Of a DNA stretch of 47,199 bases, positions 14,759 to 23,926 are shown piece by piece. Under the pieces are notes generated by a model. It was not told the DNA's origin. It made no database searches and saw only the letters and a program-made list of their open reading frames with translations. This DNA comes from Clostridia bacterium (GTDB lineage: Bacteria; Bacillota; Clostridia; Christensenellales; Aristaeellaceae). Position 1 is the stretch's first letter. The number at the start of each line of letters is the position of its first letter. Location: positions 1 to 47,199 of the forward strand of contig JAUMVG010000022.1 in NCBI GenBank assembly GCA_030530315.1, read 5' to 3'. A program made the position numbers and the translations under genes.

Positions 14759-16301
14759 AGGATTGATTGATGACCTCCCTGGCCACATCCGAGACCTTTT
14801 TTTCCGCCTCGCCGCTGCCCTCGACCTTCATGTTCAGTCCCACCGGCGCGCCGAAGGCTTCGGAGACCGCCGCCTCCAGCATGGACTTCTTGCGCTCCAG
14901 CAGCCGCATGTGCATCATGCTCTTGCGGGTGAACTCGACGGTCACCTGCTTGCCGTCGAAGCGTATGAACCGCATGGAATCCAGCGGGGCGCGTATGGAG
15001 GGATTCTCCTCCTGCAGGCGTGCCAGCGCGTCCAGCCACTGCTGGGGCGGCTCGTCGGCGGGCGTGGGCGCGGGCGCCTTGGGCTCCGCCGGCCTCTCCG
15101 CCTTCGGGGCGGCGGGCCTGGCCGCGGCCCGAGCGGGCCGCGCCGCGGCGCCGCTTTCGATCAGCTTTTCCACCCGCTCCAGGCGCTCTGAAACGGTGGC
15201 GTCCGGCTCGGACTCCGGGTGGCAGGCGCGCACGGCGGCCAGCTCCAGTATCGTCCGGGGCCGGGAGGCCCACTTGGTGTCCGGCTCGGCCCGCATGAAC
15301 AGCTCCATCATACGGTTCAGCGCGTCGGGGCCGATCCTGCCGGCCTGCTCCGCGAAGCGGGCGGCGTCCTCCGGCGTGATCTCCATCAGCTCCGCCAGGC
15401 CGTCCTTCACCGCGCCCGCCAGCATGATGCCCCGCAGGTGGGCGACGGTATCCCGGATGAACACCTGGGGATCGCTGCCCCGGCGCATGACCTGGTCGAT
15501 CTGGGTCAGGGCGCTTCCGGCGTCGCCGGCGATCAGCGCGTCAGTGAAGTCGAACATGGCCGCCCGGCCCGCCGTGCCCAGCACGTCCCGGGCCAGCTGG
15601 CCGGAGACCTCGCCGTCGGTGTAGGAGAGGCACACGTCCAGCAGGCTCAGCGCGTCGCGCATCGCGCCCTCCGCCGCCCGGGCAATCTCCATCAGCGCCT
15701 CCTCGGAGGCGGAGCGGCCGATGCCGCCCAGCACCACCATCAACCGTTCCACGATGACCTCCGTGGAGATCCTGTGGAAGTCGAACCGCTGGCAGCGGGA
15801 GAGTATGGTGGCCGGCAGCCGCTGGGGCTCCGTGGTGGCCAGTATGAACACCGCGTGGGCCGGAGGCTCCTCCAGCGTCTTGAGCAGCGCGTTGAACGCG
15901 CCGGTGGACAGCATGTGCACCTCGTCGATGATGTACACCTTGTAGCGGGTCAGCGCAGGGGGATACTTGATCTTCTCCCGCAGGTCGCGGATCTCGTCCA
16001 CGCCGTTGTTGGAGGCGGCGTCGATCTCCACCACATCCATGCTGGTCTCCTGCTTCAGCGCGCAGCAGATCTCGCATTCCCCGCAGGGGTCGCCGTCCCT
16101 GGGGTTCAGGCAGTTGATGGCCCTGGACAGCACCTTGGCCGCGGTGGTCTTGCCCGTTCCGCGGGTGCCGCAGAAAAGATAGGCGTGGGCGATGTGCCCC
16201 GTCATCACCTGGCGCTTCAGCGTGCGGGTGATTGCGTCCTGACCGCATATTTCCGTAAAGGTATCGGGCCGCCACGCGCGATACAGTGCCTGATAGCTCA
16301 T
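14718..16301 (-). CDS. dnaX: DNA polymerase III subunit gamma/tau
   Basis: The clamp-loader ATPase of the replisome, 527 residues. AAA+ motifs: Walker A GTRGTGKT (about 45-52), a four-Cys zinc module ending in CGECEICC, Walker B YIIDEVHML, and sensor 1 ILATTEPQ. Domain III follows to about 370, then an Ala/Pro-rich linker (RAAARPAAPKAE) and a short tau-type C-terminal domain (about 410-527). Codons 500-502 contain an in-frame A AAA AAG slippery heptamer (14796-14802). It has a good promoter at 16361-16389 and is divergent from murG. The 3' end overlaps the start of the radC-like gene by about 41 bp. Confidence 0.96.
   Translation of the reverse strand: MSYQALYRAWRPDTFTEICGQDAITRTLKRQVMTGHIAHAYLFCGTRGTGKTTAAKVLSRAINCLNPRDGDPCGECEICCALKQETSMDVVEIDAASNNGVDEIRDLREKIKYPPALTRYKVYIIDEVHMLSTGAFNALLKTLEEPPAHAVFILATTEPQRLPATILSRCQRFDFHRISTEVIVERLMVVLGGIGRSASEEALMEIARAAEGAMRDALSLLDVCLSYTDGEVSGQLARDVLGTAGRAAMFDFTDALIAGDAGSALTQIDQVMRRGSDPQVFIRDTVAHLRGIMLAGAVKDGLAELMEITPEDAARFAEQAGRIGPDALNRMMELFMRAEPDTKWASRPRTILELAAVRACHPESEPDATVSERLERVEKLIESGAAARPARAAARPAAPKAERPAEPKAPAPTPADEPPQQWLDALARLQEENPSIRAPLDSMRFIRFDGKQVTVEFTRKSMMHMRLLERKKSMLEAAVSEAFGAPVGLNMKVEGSGEAEKKVSDVAREVINQSYDVFGREKIDIVE
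14796..14802 (-). promoter_or_regulatory. In-frame -1 slippery heptamer in dnaX
   Basis: A AAA AAG, in the zero frame of dnaX at codons 500-502, is the same heptamer that directs -1 frameshifting in E. coli dnaX. A shift here adds 13 codons (ending in QSIL) and terminates at TGA 14755-14757, overlapping the candidate radC-like ATG at 14758. A GAGG-like SD core lies just upstream; whether frameshifting occurs is not known. Confidence 0.5.
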
Positions 16302-16360
16302 TTCAACAACCTCCGGGAACCCCTCCGACGCCGCATGTGCGCCGGTTTCAGATATATTTC

Positions 16361-16389
16361 CTTATATATTGTAACCTATTTTTCTTCAA
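16361..16389 (-). promoter_or_regulatory. Sigma-A promoter for dnaX
   Basis: On the minus strand TTGAAG (16384-16389) and TATAAG (16361-16366) are separated by 17 bp, about 60 bp before the dnaX ATG. The rest of the dnaX-murG gap holds a TTTACC/GGTAAA hairpin (16464-16492) and an isolated TATAAT (16514-16519) that may serve murG but lacks a clear -35. No SRP RNA was found here. Confidence 0.75.
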
Positions 16390-16578
16390 AGCGAAAGGGT
16401 GTTGGCCCCCTTTACGGAATATTTTGCCCGATCAGCCTCATATTTTGACCTGCCGGCACAAATTTTACCCCGTTTTTTAACAGCGCGGTAAAGGCGAATA
16501 CATCTGAGCCATTTATAATCGATTATGGTGGGCAATGTTTGTTGTTCATTTCATTCGCTTCAAGCGGAGGGCTTATCG

Positions 16579-17643
16579 ATGAAAAAAATCGTACTGACAG
16601 GCGGCGGAACCGCAGGGCATGTCACGCCCAACCTGGCGCTGATTCCCCGTCTGCTCAACGACGGCTGGGAAATCCACTACATCGGCGCGGCAAACAGCGC
16701 CGAGCAGGAACTGATCTCAAAGGTTCCTGAAGTGACCTTTCACACGGTTTCCGTCGGCAAGCTGCGCCGTTACTTCGATCCGAAGAACTTCTCCGACCCC
16801 TTTCGGGTCATCCGGGGCATCCGACAGGCCACGGGCATCATCCGCAGGATCAAGCCGAACATCGTGTTCTCCAAGGGCGGCTTCGTCTCCGTGCCGGTGG
16901 TCTACGGCGCGAAGCTGAACGGCGTGCCCGTCGTGACCCATGAATCCGACATGACCCCGGGCCTGGCCAACAAGCTGTGCATGCCCTTCGCGAAGGTCCA
17001 GTGCTGCACCTTCCCCGAGGCCGTGAAGTACGCCAAGGGCAAGGGCGTCCACACCGGAACGCCCATCCGCCCGGAGATCCTCCAGGGCGACAAGCGGCGC
17101 GGCCGCGAGAGGTTCGGCTTCAACGACAACCGGCCGGTCCTGATGGTGGTGGGCGGCTCCAGCGGCGCCCAGGCCATCAACCAGGCGGTGTGGCAGTCGC
17201 TGCCGAGGCTGACGGAGAACTTCCAGGTGCTTCACCTGTGCGGCAAGGGCAACCTGACCGCCGTCTACGAGGGCACCTCCAACTACGTTCAGCGGGAATA
17301 CCTGAACGAGGAGATGGCCGACGCCTACGCCTGCGCCGACATACTGATCTCCCGCGCCGGCGCCAACGCCCTGTGCGAGATCCTGGCGGTCCGCAAGCCC
17401 GCGCTGCTGATCCCCTATCCCAAGGGCGCCAGCCGGGGAGACCAGCTGCTGAACGCCGAATCCTTCAAAAACCGGGGCTTCAGCCACGTGCTGCTGCAGG
17501 AGGACATGACCCCCGACACGCTGATCAAGGGCGTGGAGCAGCTCTATCACGACCGCGGCGCGCTGTACGAGGCCATGGCCACCGAACCCACCAGCAACGG
17601 CATCGACAACGTGCTGGAGCAGATCTACAAATACGCCAAGTGA
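16579..17643 (+). CDS. murG: MurG-family N-acetylglucosaminyltransferase
   Basis: A 354-residue GT28 glycosyltransferase that adds GlcNAc from UDP-GlcNAc to lipid I to make lipid II on the inner membrane face. The G-loops TGGGTAGHVTPNLAL (N-terminal) and VVGGSSGAQAIN (C-terminal domain) are present. VFSKGGFVSVPVVYGAK, THESDMTPGLANK and ISRAGANALCEILA complete the MurG pattern. The last corresponds to the UDP-GlcNAc-binding region, and PYPKGASRGDQLLNA is a variant of P(x)SDGDHQ-like segments. GGAGGG precedes ATG 16579, so an upstream in-frame extension was rejected. It stands alone next to dnaA, outside a division/cell-wall cluster, so it may be a second MurG-type paralogue. A strong hairpin follows. 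Confidence 0.9.
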   Translation: MKKIVLTGGGTAGHVTPNLALIPRLLNDGWEIHYIGAANSAEQELISKVPEVTFHTVSVGKLRRYFDPKNFSDPFRVIRGIRQATGIIRRIKPNIVFSKGGFVSVPVVYGAKLNGVPVVTHESDMTPGLANKLCMPFAKVQCCTFPEAVKYAKGKGVHTGTPIRPEILQGDKRRGRERFGFNDNRPVLMVVGGSSGAQAINQAVWQSLPRLTENFQVLHLCGKGNLTAVYEGTSNYVQREYLNEEMADAYACADILISRAGANALCEILAVRKPALLIPYPKGASRGDQLLNAESFKNRGFSHVLLQEDMTPDTLIKGVEQLYHDRGALYEAMATEPTSNGIDNVLEQIYKYAK

Positions 17644-17668
17644 TCTCATTTTGATTTTACACAGATTC

Positions 17669-17699
17669 GATGACAGGACCGGCTCGCGGTCCTGTCATC
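17669..17699 (+). terminator. Terminator after murG
   Basis: GATGACAGGACC and GGTCCTGTCATC form a perfect 12-bp stem with a 7-base loop, followed by AATTTTC. It separates murG from the origin and dnaA. Confidence 0.85.
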
Positions 17700-17743
17700 A
17701 ATTTTCTGTACCGAAACCATCCACAAGCCGCTTTTCCCCTCGC

Positions 17744-17884
17744 TGTGGAAAACCCAATTTGACAAAACCTGCGCGAAAAAGGCGCTTTACGTGGCGTTCT
17801 ATGGACTTTTGGAAGGCCGGATGATACAATAACCTCGGTATGTTATCCACAACCTGATGCAAAGATCCGGTCTGTTTATCCACA
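17744..17884 (+). other. oriC: DnaA-box cluster upstream of dnaA (oriC, left part)
   Basis: Two perfect TTATCCACA boxes lie at 17843-17851 and 17876-17884, and one near-match on the other strand at 17744-17752 (TGTGGAAAA). CCATCCACA at 17717-17725 is weaker. The perfect boxes sit just downstream of the dnaA promoter, which fits both origin function and autorepression. Together with the segment at 19245-19391 this makes the bipartite origin typical of Firmicutes. Confidence 0.85.
17802..17830 (+). promoter_or_regulatory. dnaA promoter
   Basis: TGGACT (17802-17807) and TACAAT (17825-17830) are separated by 17 bp. The predicted start lies just before two perfect DnaA boxes, so DnaA could repress its own gene. 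Confidence 0.65.
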
Positions 17885-17908
17885 GCACGGACGGAGGAAC
17901 GATAAGCC

Positions 17909-19231
<1,323 letters not shown>

Positions 19232-19244
19232 GAAAACTCCGCGC

Positions 19245-19391
19245 TGTGGAAAATGGCGGGCTTATCCCCCTCGCTTCCACACCGCCTGTGGACGGTGGAT
19301 CGCCTGCCGCGCAGGGAAACCGAAGGGTTTTCCACAGTATCCACAGCCCTACTACGACAACTACATAGATATATATAATAATATATAAATA
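19245..19391 (+). other. oriC: oriC unwinding region: DnaA boxes, trios and AT-rich DUE
   Basis: In order: near-match boxes at 19245-19253 and 19287-19295 (both reverse), then two abutting forward boxes TTTTCCACA (19328-19336) and GTATCCACA (19337-19345), a GCCC block (19346-19349), CTA CTA CGA CAA CTA (19349-19363) and a pure A/T stretch to about 19391. This is the order of the Bacillus basal unwinding system: tandem DnaA boxes, GC cluster, DnaA-trios, unwinding element. Three of the five trinucleotides match the trio consensus exactly. Confidence 0.85.
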
Positions 19392-19460
19392 TCATCCGCC
19401 GGCCCAACCGGGCGGGCCCATACAGAGAAAGAGAGACAAACGGACAAGGAGGAATTGAAC

Positions 19461-20573
19461 ATGCGGTTTACCTGCGCCGCTTCCACGCTCATCGAGGCGC
19501 TTCAAATTGTCACCAAGGCGCTGCCCACGCGCACGCCCAACCAGATTCTGGAGGGCATACTGGTCGAGACGGATATGAACGAGGTCATCCTGACCTGCTC
19601 GGACGAGCGGATCACCATCGTCACCCGCATGGAAGCCTACGTCACCGAGCCGGGCCGCGGCGTGGTGCCGGGCAAGCTGTTCAATGAAATCGTCCGCCGC
19701 CTGCCCGAGGGCGACATCGAGATCGACATGAACGACCGGTTCGTGTTTACGATCCGTGGCTCCGGCAACCGCACCAATATCTCCGGCCAGGACGCGGACC
19801 TCTACCCCGCCCTGCCCCAGATCAGCGGCGAGAAGGAGATCGCCCTGCCCCAGGACATGCTGAAGGACATGATCCAGAAGACGGAATTCGCCATCGCGGT
19901 GGAGGACATGCGCGAGGTGCTGACCGGCTGCCTGCTGGAGATCGCCGCCGGCGACGTGACCATGGTGGCGCTGGACGGCTTCCGGCTGGCGCTGAAGCGG
20001 GCCAAGTGCGGCGACGTGCTGGAGAAGCTGTCCGCCATCATCCCCGGCCGGGCCGTGGGCGACATCGGCAAGCTGCTCTCCGACGATCCCGACGCCTTCG
20101 CCAACCTCTCCTTCGGCGGCAACAAGCTGCACATCAAGCTGGAGAAGACGGAGATCTTCGTCATACTGGTGGAGGGCGAATACGTCCAGTACCGCCAGAT
20201 CCTGCCGCCGCGCTTCGCCACCCGCGTGGTGGTGGACCTGGAGCCCTTCCGCAGGGGCATCGACCGCGCCGCGCTGATCGCCCGCGAGGGCAACAACAAC
20301 CTGCTGATTCTGAAGATCGCGGACGGCGAGATGGCCATCGAGGCCCACTCCCAGATCGGCGACGTCTACGAGAAGCTGGACATCCAGCAGGAAGGCGCGA
20401 ACCTGAACATCGCCTTCAACGTGAAGTACCTGATCGACGTGGTGCGCTTCATCGACGCCGATCAGATCGAAATCAACCTGAACAACGCCATCAGCCCCTG
20501 CATCATCACGCCCCTGGGCGATCCGGACTACCTGCACCTGGTGCTGCCGGTGCGCACGGGCGCGACGGCCTGA
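19461..20573 (+). CDS. dnaN: DNA polymerase III beta sliding clamp
   Basis: A 370-residue ring-forming processivity factor of the replisome. Three repeated clamp domains can be followed, with recognisable beta-clamp segments MRFTCAASTLIEALQIVTKAL at the start, DGFRLALKRA in the middle, and the C-terminal ISPCIITPLGDPDYLHLVLPVR, matching the usual P(M/L)R end pocket. AGGAGGA lies before ATG 19461; an in-frame TTG two codons earlier was rejected. It is downstream of dnaA across the unwinding region and is followed by a GC-rich terminator hairpin. Confidence 0.97.
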   Translation: MRFTCAASTLIEALQIVTKALPTRTPNQILEGILVETDMNEVILTCSDERITIVTRMEAYVTEPGRGVVPGKLFNEIVRRLPEGDIEIDMNDRFVFTIRGSGNRTNISGQDADLYPALPQISGEKEIALPQDMLKDMIQKTEFAIAVEDMREVLTGCLLEIAAGDVTMVALDGFRLALKRAKCGDVLEKLSAIIPGRAVGDIGKLLSDDPDAFANLSFGGNKLHIKLEKTEIFVILVEGEYVQYRQILPPRFATRVVVDLEPFRRGIDRAALIAREGNNNLLILKIADGEMAIEAHSQIGDVYEKLDIQQEGANLNIAFNVKYLIDVVRFIDADQIEINLNNAISPCIITPLGDPDYLHLVLPVRTGATA

Positions 20574-20587
20574 CGAACAAGAAGCGC

Positions 20588-20626
20588 GGGAAGCGGCGCG
20601 GAGGGCACTGACCCCGGCCGTTTCCC
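20588..20626 (+). terminator. Terminator after dnaN
   Basis: GGGAAGCGGC and GCCGTTTCCC pair with one G-U and are followed by GGTTTTATA. Confidence 0.65.
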
Positions 20627-20632
20627 GGTTTT

Positions 20633-20686
20633 ATACTAAGACCTGATTAAAATGAGACTTGTCTTGTTTTAGTCGGGGATTAGTAT
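20633..20686 (+). repeat. 54-bp imperfect palindrome upstream of mnmE
   Basis: ATACTAAG...GAGAC and GTCTT...TTAGTAT form arms of about 26 bases around a 2-base centre; as RNA most mismatches become G-U pairs. It lies 20 bp before the mnmE ATG and overlaps the best promoter candidate there (TTGTCT 20659-20664, TAGTAT 20681-20686). It may be an operator, an attenuator or a miniature insertion. Confidence 0.6.
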
Positions 20687-20706
20687 TATGATGGGGAATA
20701 TTCAAG

Positions 20707-22068
20707 ATGACCAGTCAGAACGATACCATCGCGGCCATCGCCACGGCCCGGGGCGCGGGCGGCATCGCCATCGTGCGCCTGAGCGGCGACCGGGCGGAGG
20801 CTATATTTTCAAAGATGTTCGTTCCCGCCGCGCGGCGGGAACATTTTGAGTCCCATCGGCTGATGTACGGCCACGTGACGGATGCCGAGGGAAGGGCGCT
20901 GGACGAGGTGATGGGCGTGCTGATGCGCGCGCCGTCCACCTATACCCGGGAGGATGTGGCCGAGCTGCATTGCCACGGCGGCGCGGTGAGCGCCGGTGAA
21001 GTGCTCGCCCGGGCGCTGGAGTTGGGAGCGCGGATGGCGCAGCCCGGGGAATTCACCAAGCGGGCCTTTTTGAACGGCAGGATCGACCTCTCCGAGGCGG
21101 AGGCGGTGATGCAGCTGATAGGCGCCAACAGCCAGGCGGCGGCCCGGGCCTCCCTGCGGCAGCTGGAGGGCGGCGTTTCGGGCTTTGTCCGTCAGGCTTC
21201 AGACCGGCTGATGGCGGTGATGGCCCTGCTGGAGGCCTCGACGGATTTCCCGGAGGAGGTCGAGGAGGAGGCCGCCGCGGAGCAGGTGTGCGCCGACCTG
21301 AGGTCGGTTGCCGCGGACATACGCGCCCGGTGCGACGGCAGGAGCGCGCGGCTCCTTCGGGAGGGCGCGGCCATCGTGCTGGCCGGGCGGCCCAATGTGG
21401 GTAAGTCCTCTCTGATGAACGCCCTTCTGAACCAGGAGCGGGCGATCGTGACGGACATCCCGGGCACGACGCGGGACGTCCTCACCGAGAGAATCAACAT
21501 CGGCGGCATCGTGGCGGAGCTTTCGGACACGGCGGGCCAGCGCAGCACCGAGGATCCCATCGAGCGCATCGGCGTGGACCGGGCCCGAAGGGCGGCGGAG
21601 GGCGCCGACGTGGTGCTGATCGTGCTGGATGCCGCCCAGCCCATCTCGGAATCGGACGCGGAGCTGCTGCGCTCGGCGGACGAGAGGGCCGTCGTGTGCC
21701 TGAACAAGCTGGACCTGGAGGCGGCAGTCACCGCCAATGACGTGCGCGCGCTGACCGGCGCGACGCTGTGCGAGGTCTCGGCGGCCACTGGCGCGGGCAT
21801 TCCTGAGTTGATGGAGGAGCTGGCCCGCCGCGTGGCGGTCAGCGAGGAGACTGACGGGCAGCTGACGGCCCAGCGCCACATCGAGTTGGCCCGAAGCGCG
21901 GCCGAGAATCTTGAGGGCGCCGTGCAGGGCATCGAGGCGGGCTACCCTCTGGACGCCGCGGCCGTGGACATCCGCCAGGCGCTGGAGGCGCTGTCGGAAA
22001 TCACCGGTGAAAACGCCACCGAAGCAGTGATCGACCGGGTCTTTTCCACATTCTGTGTGGGAAAGTGA
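20707..22068 (+). CDS. mnmE: tRNA modification GTPase MnmE
   Basis: A 453-residue GTPase that, with MnmG, installs the carboxymethylaminomethyl-type group on U34 of certain tRNAs. It has an N-terminal folate-binding domain (about 1-118), a helical domain, and an inserted G domain (about 215-370) with G1 GRPNVGKSS (from 227), G2/G3 PGTTRD and DTAGQR, and G4 NKLD. The C-terminal CVGK is the conserved CxGK motif that supplies the catalytic-site Cys. ATG 20707 follows a GGGG purine stretch. mnmG, rsmG and parAB, usual partners in Firmicutes, are not in the window. Confidence 0.96.
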   Translation: MTSQNDTIAAIATARGAGGIAIVRLSGDRAEAIFSKMFVPAARREHFESHRLMYGHVTDAEGRALDEVMGVLMRAPSTYTREDVAELHCHGGAVSAGEVLARALELGARMAQPGEFTKRAFLNGRIDLSEAEAVMQLIGANSQAAARASLRQLEGGVSGFVRQASDRLMAVMALLEASTDFPEEVEEEAAAEQVCADLRSVAADIRARCDGRSARLLREGAAIVLAGRPNVGKSSLMNALLNQERAIVTDIPGTTRDVLTERINIGGIVAELSDTAGQRSTEDPIERIGVDRARRAAEGADVVLIVLDAAQPISESDAELLRSADERAVVCLNKLDLEAAVTANDVRALTGATLCEVSAATGAGIPELMEELARRVAVSEETDGQLTAQRHIELARSAAENLEGAVQGIEAGYPLDAAAVDIRQALEALSEITGENATEAVIDRVFSTFCVGK

Positions 22069-22082
22069 GGCGGATTACAAGT

Positions 22083-22123
22083 AAAAAGCAAGGCCGACTG
22101 GAAAAACAGAGGCCTTGCTTTTT
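22083..22123 (+). terminator. Bidirectional terminator after mnmE
   Basis: AAAAAGCAAGGCC and GGCCTTGCTTTTT form a perfect 13-bp stem with a 15-base loop. The A and T tracts on both sides let it work for mnmE and for the convergent VanX-like gene. Confidence 0.92.
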
Positions 22124-22227
22124 GGAATTGTACAAGAGTTTGGAAGGCGGAACGTTTTCAGGGTCGGCGGGTCCTGTTGCCCCAGGCCTATCGAAGCGTT
22201 CAGAAACCCCTGGCAATCAATCGTAGT

Positions 22228-22860
22228 CTACCGCACGACGAAGTCGAACCAGGTGTCGGGAAAGGGTTCGTCGATCAATCGGAAATGCCACCACTCGGAT
22301 TCTATCGGCGCAAAGCCGCAGCGCGTCATCAGGTTGCGCAGCAGAGCCCGGTTGACGGCCTGTTCGGGTGTGAGTCCGGGCCAGCTGTAGCGGGAACGCG
22401 CGCCAAAGAAGTCGAAGGGTCCGCCCATGTCGGCCTCGCGGCCCGTCGCCATTTCCACGAGCGTCAAATCCACGGCGCTGCCGCGGCTGTGGGAGGATCT
22501 GCGACCGAGAAAGTCCAGGGCGTAGAGCTCGGACTTGTCCACGTCCGGGTAGAACCAGCGCTTCATGCGGATGTCTGCGGCGTCCCGCACCCAGCGGTTG
22601 AAGTGGTCTACGGCCCGCTGGGGCCGGTAGGCGTCGTAGACCTTCAGGCGCAGGCCCTGGTCGGCGGCAAGTTCGCAGGCATGGTGCAGAGCCGAGGCGG
22701 CGCGTTCGGTCAGCGCGGCACGGGGAGACTCGTAGCCGTCGATGGGCGTGCCGACAAAGTTGAAGCTGGTGGCGTACCGCAGCTCCTGCAGGGCGTCCGG
22801 AGCGGCCTCGGAGAGCAGGACGAACCCGCTTGGGAGCTCATAATTATTCATGATATTCAT
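22228..22860 (-). CDS. VanX-type D-Ala-D-Ala dipeptidase
   Basis: A 210-residue member of peptidase family M15D, which hydrolyses free D-Ala-D-Ala. The zinc site is intact: SSHSRGSAVDLTL supplies the SxHxxGxAxD His and Asp, and ESEWWHF supplies the catalytic Glu and the third ligand His. The N-terminal YATSFNFVG and YDAYRPQRA segments are also typical. It has no signal peptide, so it is probably cytoplasmic. It overlaps the end of the upstream membrane-protein gene (by 17 bp from ATG 22860, or 8 bp from ATG 22851), showing coupling. There is no vanS/R/H/A nearby, so a role in D-amino-acid recycling (as for DdpX) is as likely as glycopeptide resistance. Confidence 0.9.
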   Translation of the reverse strand: MNIMNNYELPSGFVLLSEAAPDALQELRYATSFNFVGTPIDGYESPRAALTERAASALHHACELAADQGLRLKVYDAYRPQRAVDHFNRWVRDAADIRMKRWFYPDVDKSELYALDFLGRRSSHSRGSAVDLTLVEMATGREADMGGPFDFFGARSRYSWPGLTPEQAVNRALLRNLMTRCGFAPIESEWWHFRLIDEPFPDTWFDFVVR

Positions 22861-23800
22861 CTTTATTCTTCTTCAGATTTCCGTAAAGCGCGAAGGAACA
22901 GGCGGCGGCAGCGGCGACGAGCACGCAGGCTGTTGGCAGCTGTGCCAGCAGGGATCCTGGCAGGGACGATGCGTCGATGCCGGCTGTCAGGCCGGGAATG
23001 AATGTCAGTACAACCCAGACCGCAGCTGTGGCTGCGAAGGTGATCAGCAGAGAGCGGTTCAGGGGAAGCGCCTCCATAGAGGAGCGCCGGAAGGGCGTGC
23101 GGCACAGGGCGCAGAGCGTCCAGCCCGCGAAGAACGGGAAGGCGCAGGAAGTGGGATTCATCGCCCAAAGGATCAGCAGGGCAATGGCGGGATAGAGGGC
23201 GACCTGCAGCGCCGCACGGGGCGCGCAGCGGAGGATCTGGGCGTTGAGGCGTCCCTTCAGGCCGTCGCCCATCGCGCAGCCGATGACGGCAGAGACGGCC
23301 GCGGAAATGCCGATCATGGCGACCAGCTTCCACAGGTCGTGGGAGCCCTCCGGGCCCTTCGCGAGGCTCATGCCGGCGATCAGGAAGGCGGCAGTGAGGC
23401 CGTGGCTCAGCATGGCGCTGCGCCAATCCCCTGCTGCATACAAGTATTCATAGAACGTATGTTCTATATTCAACAGCAAACCTGCCGCGACCAGCGGCAG
23501 GGCATCCCGCTCCCCCTTCAGAAACAGAGTTCCGAGCAGCGCCGCGATGAGTCCGCCGGCGAGCTGGAGCAGCAGCGCGCACTTTACCGTGCCGCGTACG
23601 CTGCGCATGGAGGGCTGCATGGCGAAGGCGGCGCGGACGCCAAAGCAGGAGAACAGGGAGAGCGCCGACACGGCAAAGCAGCCGACGAAGAGGCCCAGGG
23701 AAATATTCGGATTCCAAAGCAGGGCGCAGATTGCGAGGACGAAGGGGACAAAGGCGTCTGACGGGCGCGACAGGCGCAGGGCGCGTTTCAATTTTGGCAT
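22844..23800 (-). CDS. Polytopic membrane protein, unknown
   Basis: A 318-residue protein with about eight to nine hydrophobic segments, a basic start (PKLKRALRLSRPSD), several Trp and Cys residues in the membrane part and a charged tail KKNKDEYHE. I do not recognise a family. GGAGG is placed 5-6 bp before the ATG. It forms a coupled pair with the VanX-like dipeptidase, which suggests, without proof, a role in moving or sensing a wall-derived peptide or amino acid. The 126-bp gap to the next gene upstream (23801-23926) shows no clear promoter or terminator. Confidence 0.7.
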   Translation of the reverse strand: MPKLKRALRLSRPSDAFVPFVLAICALLWNPNISLGLFVGCFAVSALSLFSCFGVRAAFAMQPSMRSVRGTVKCALLLQLAGGLIAALLGTLFLKGERDALPLVAAGLLLNIEHTFYEYLYAAGDWRSAMLSHGLTAAFLIAGMSLAKGPEGSHDLWKLVAMIGISAAVSAVIGCAMGDGLKGRLNAQILRCAPRAALQVALYPAIALLILWAMNPTSCAFPFFAGWTLCALCRTPFRRSSMEALPLNRSLLITFAATAAVWVVLTFIPGLTAGIDASSLPGSLLAQLPTACVLVAAAAACSFALYGNLKKNKDEYHE

Positions 23801-23926
23801 GGAGTGCCTCCATAATCATTGGATTTAAAGTCCTTCGCAGGGAGCTGTTCCAATCAAAGATCAAATGACAGAGCGGAAAAGATCCTGCAACTTAATTGTA
23901 TATTTATGCATCACCGTAGATGGATA

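Noticed and set aside
16302-16578. SRP RNA (ffs) next to dnaX.
   Set aside because: The conserved GGAAGG...GGAGCA-type core of SRP RNA is not present; only promoter-like sequence and weak hairpins are seen.
17759-17764. TTGACA as -35 for dnaA.
   Set aside because: No -10 lies 16-19 bp downstream; the TGGACT/TACAAT pair at 17802-17830 is better placed.
22228-22860. A vancomycin-resistance gene.
   Set aside because: Only the VanX-type dipeptidase is present; vanH, vanA/B-type ligase and vanRS are absent, and such dipeptidases also serve in ordinary metabolism.
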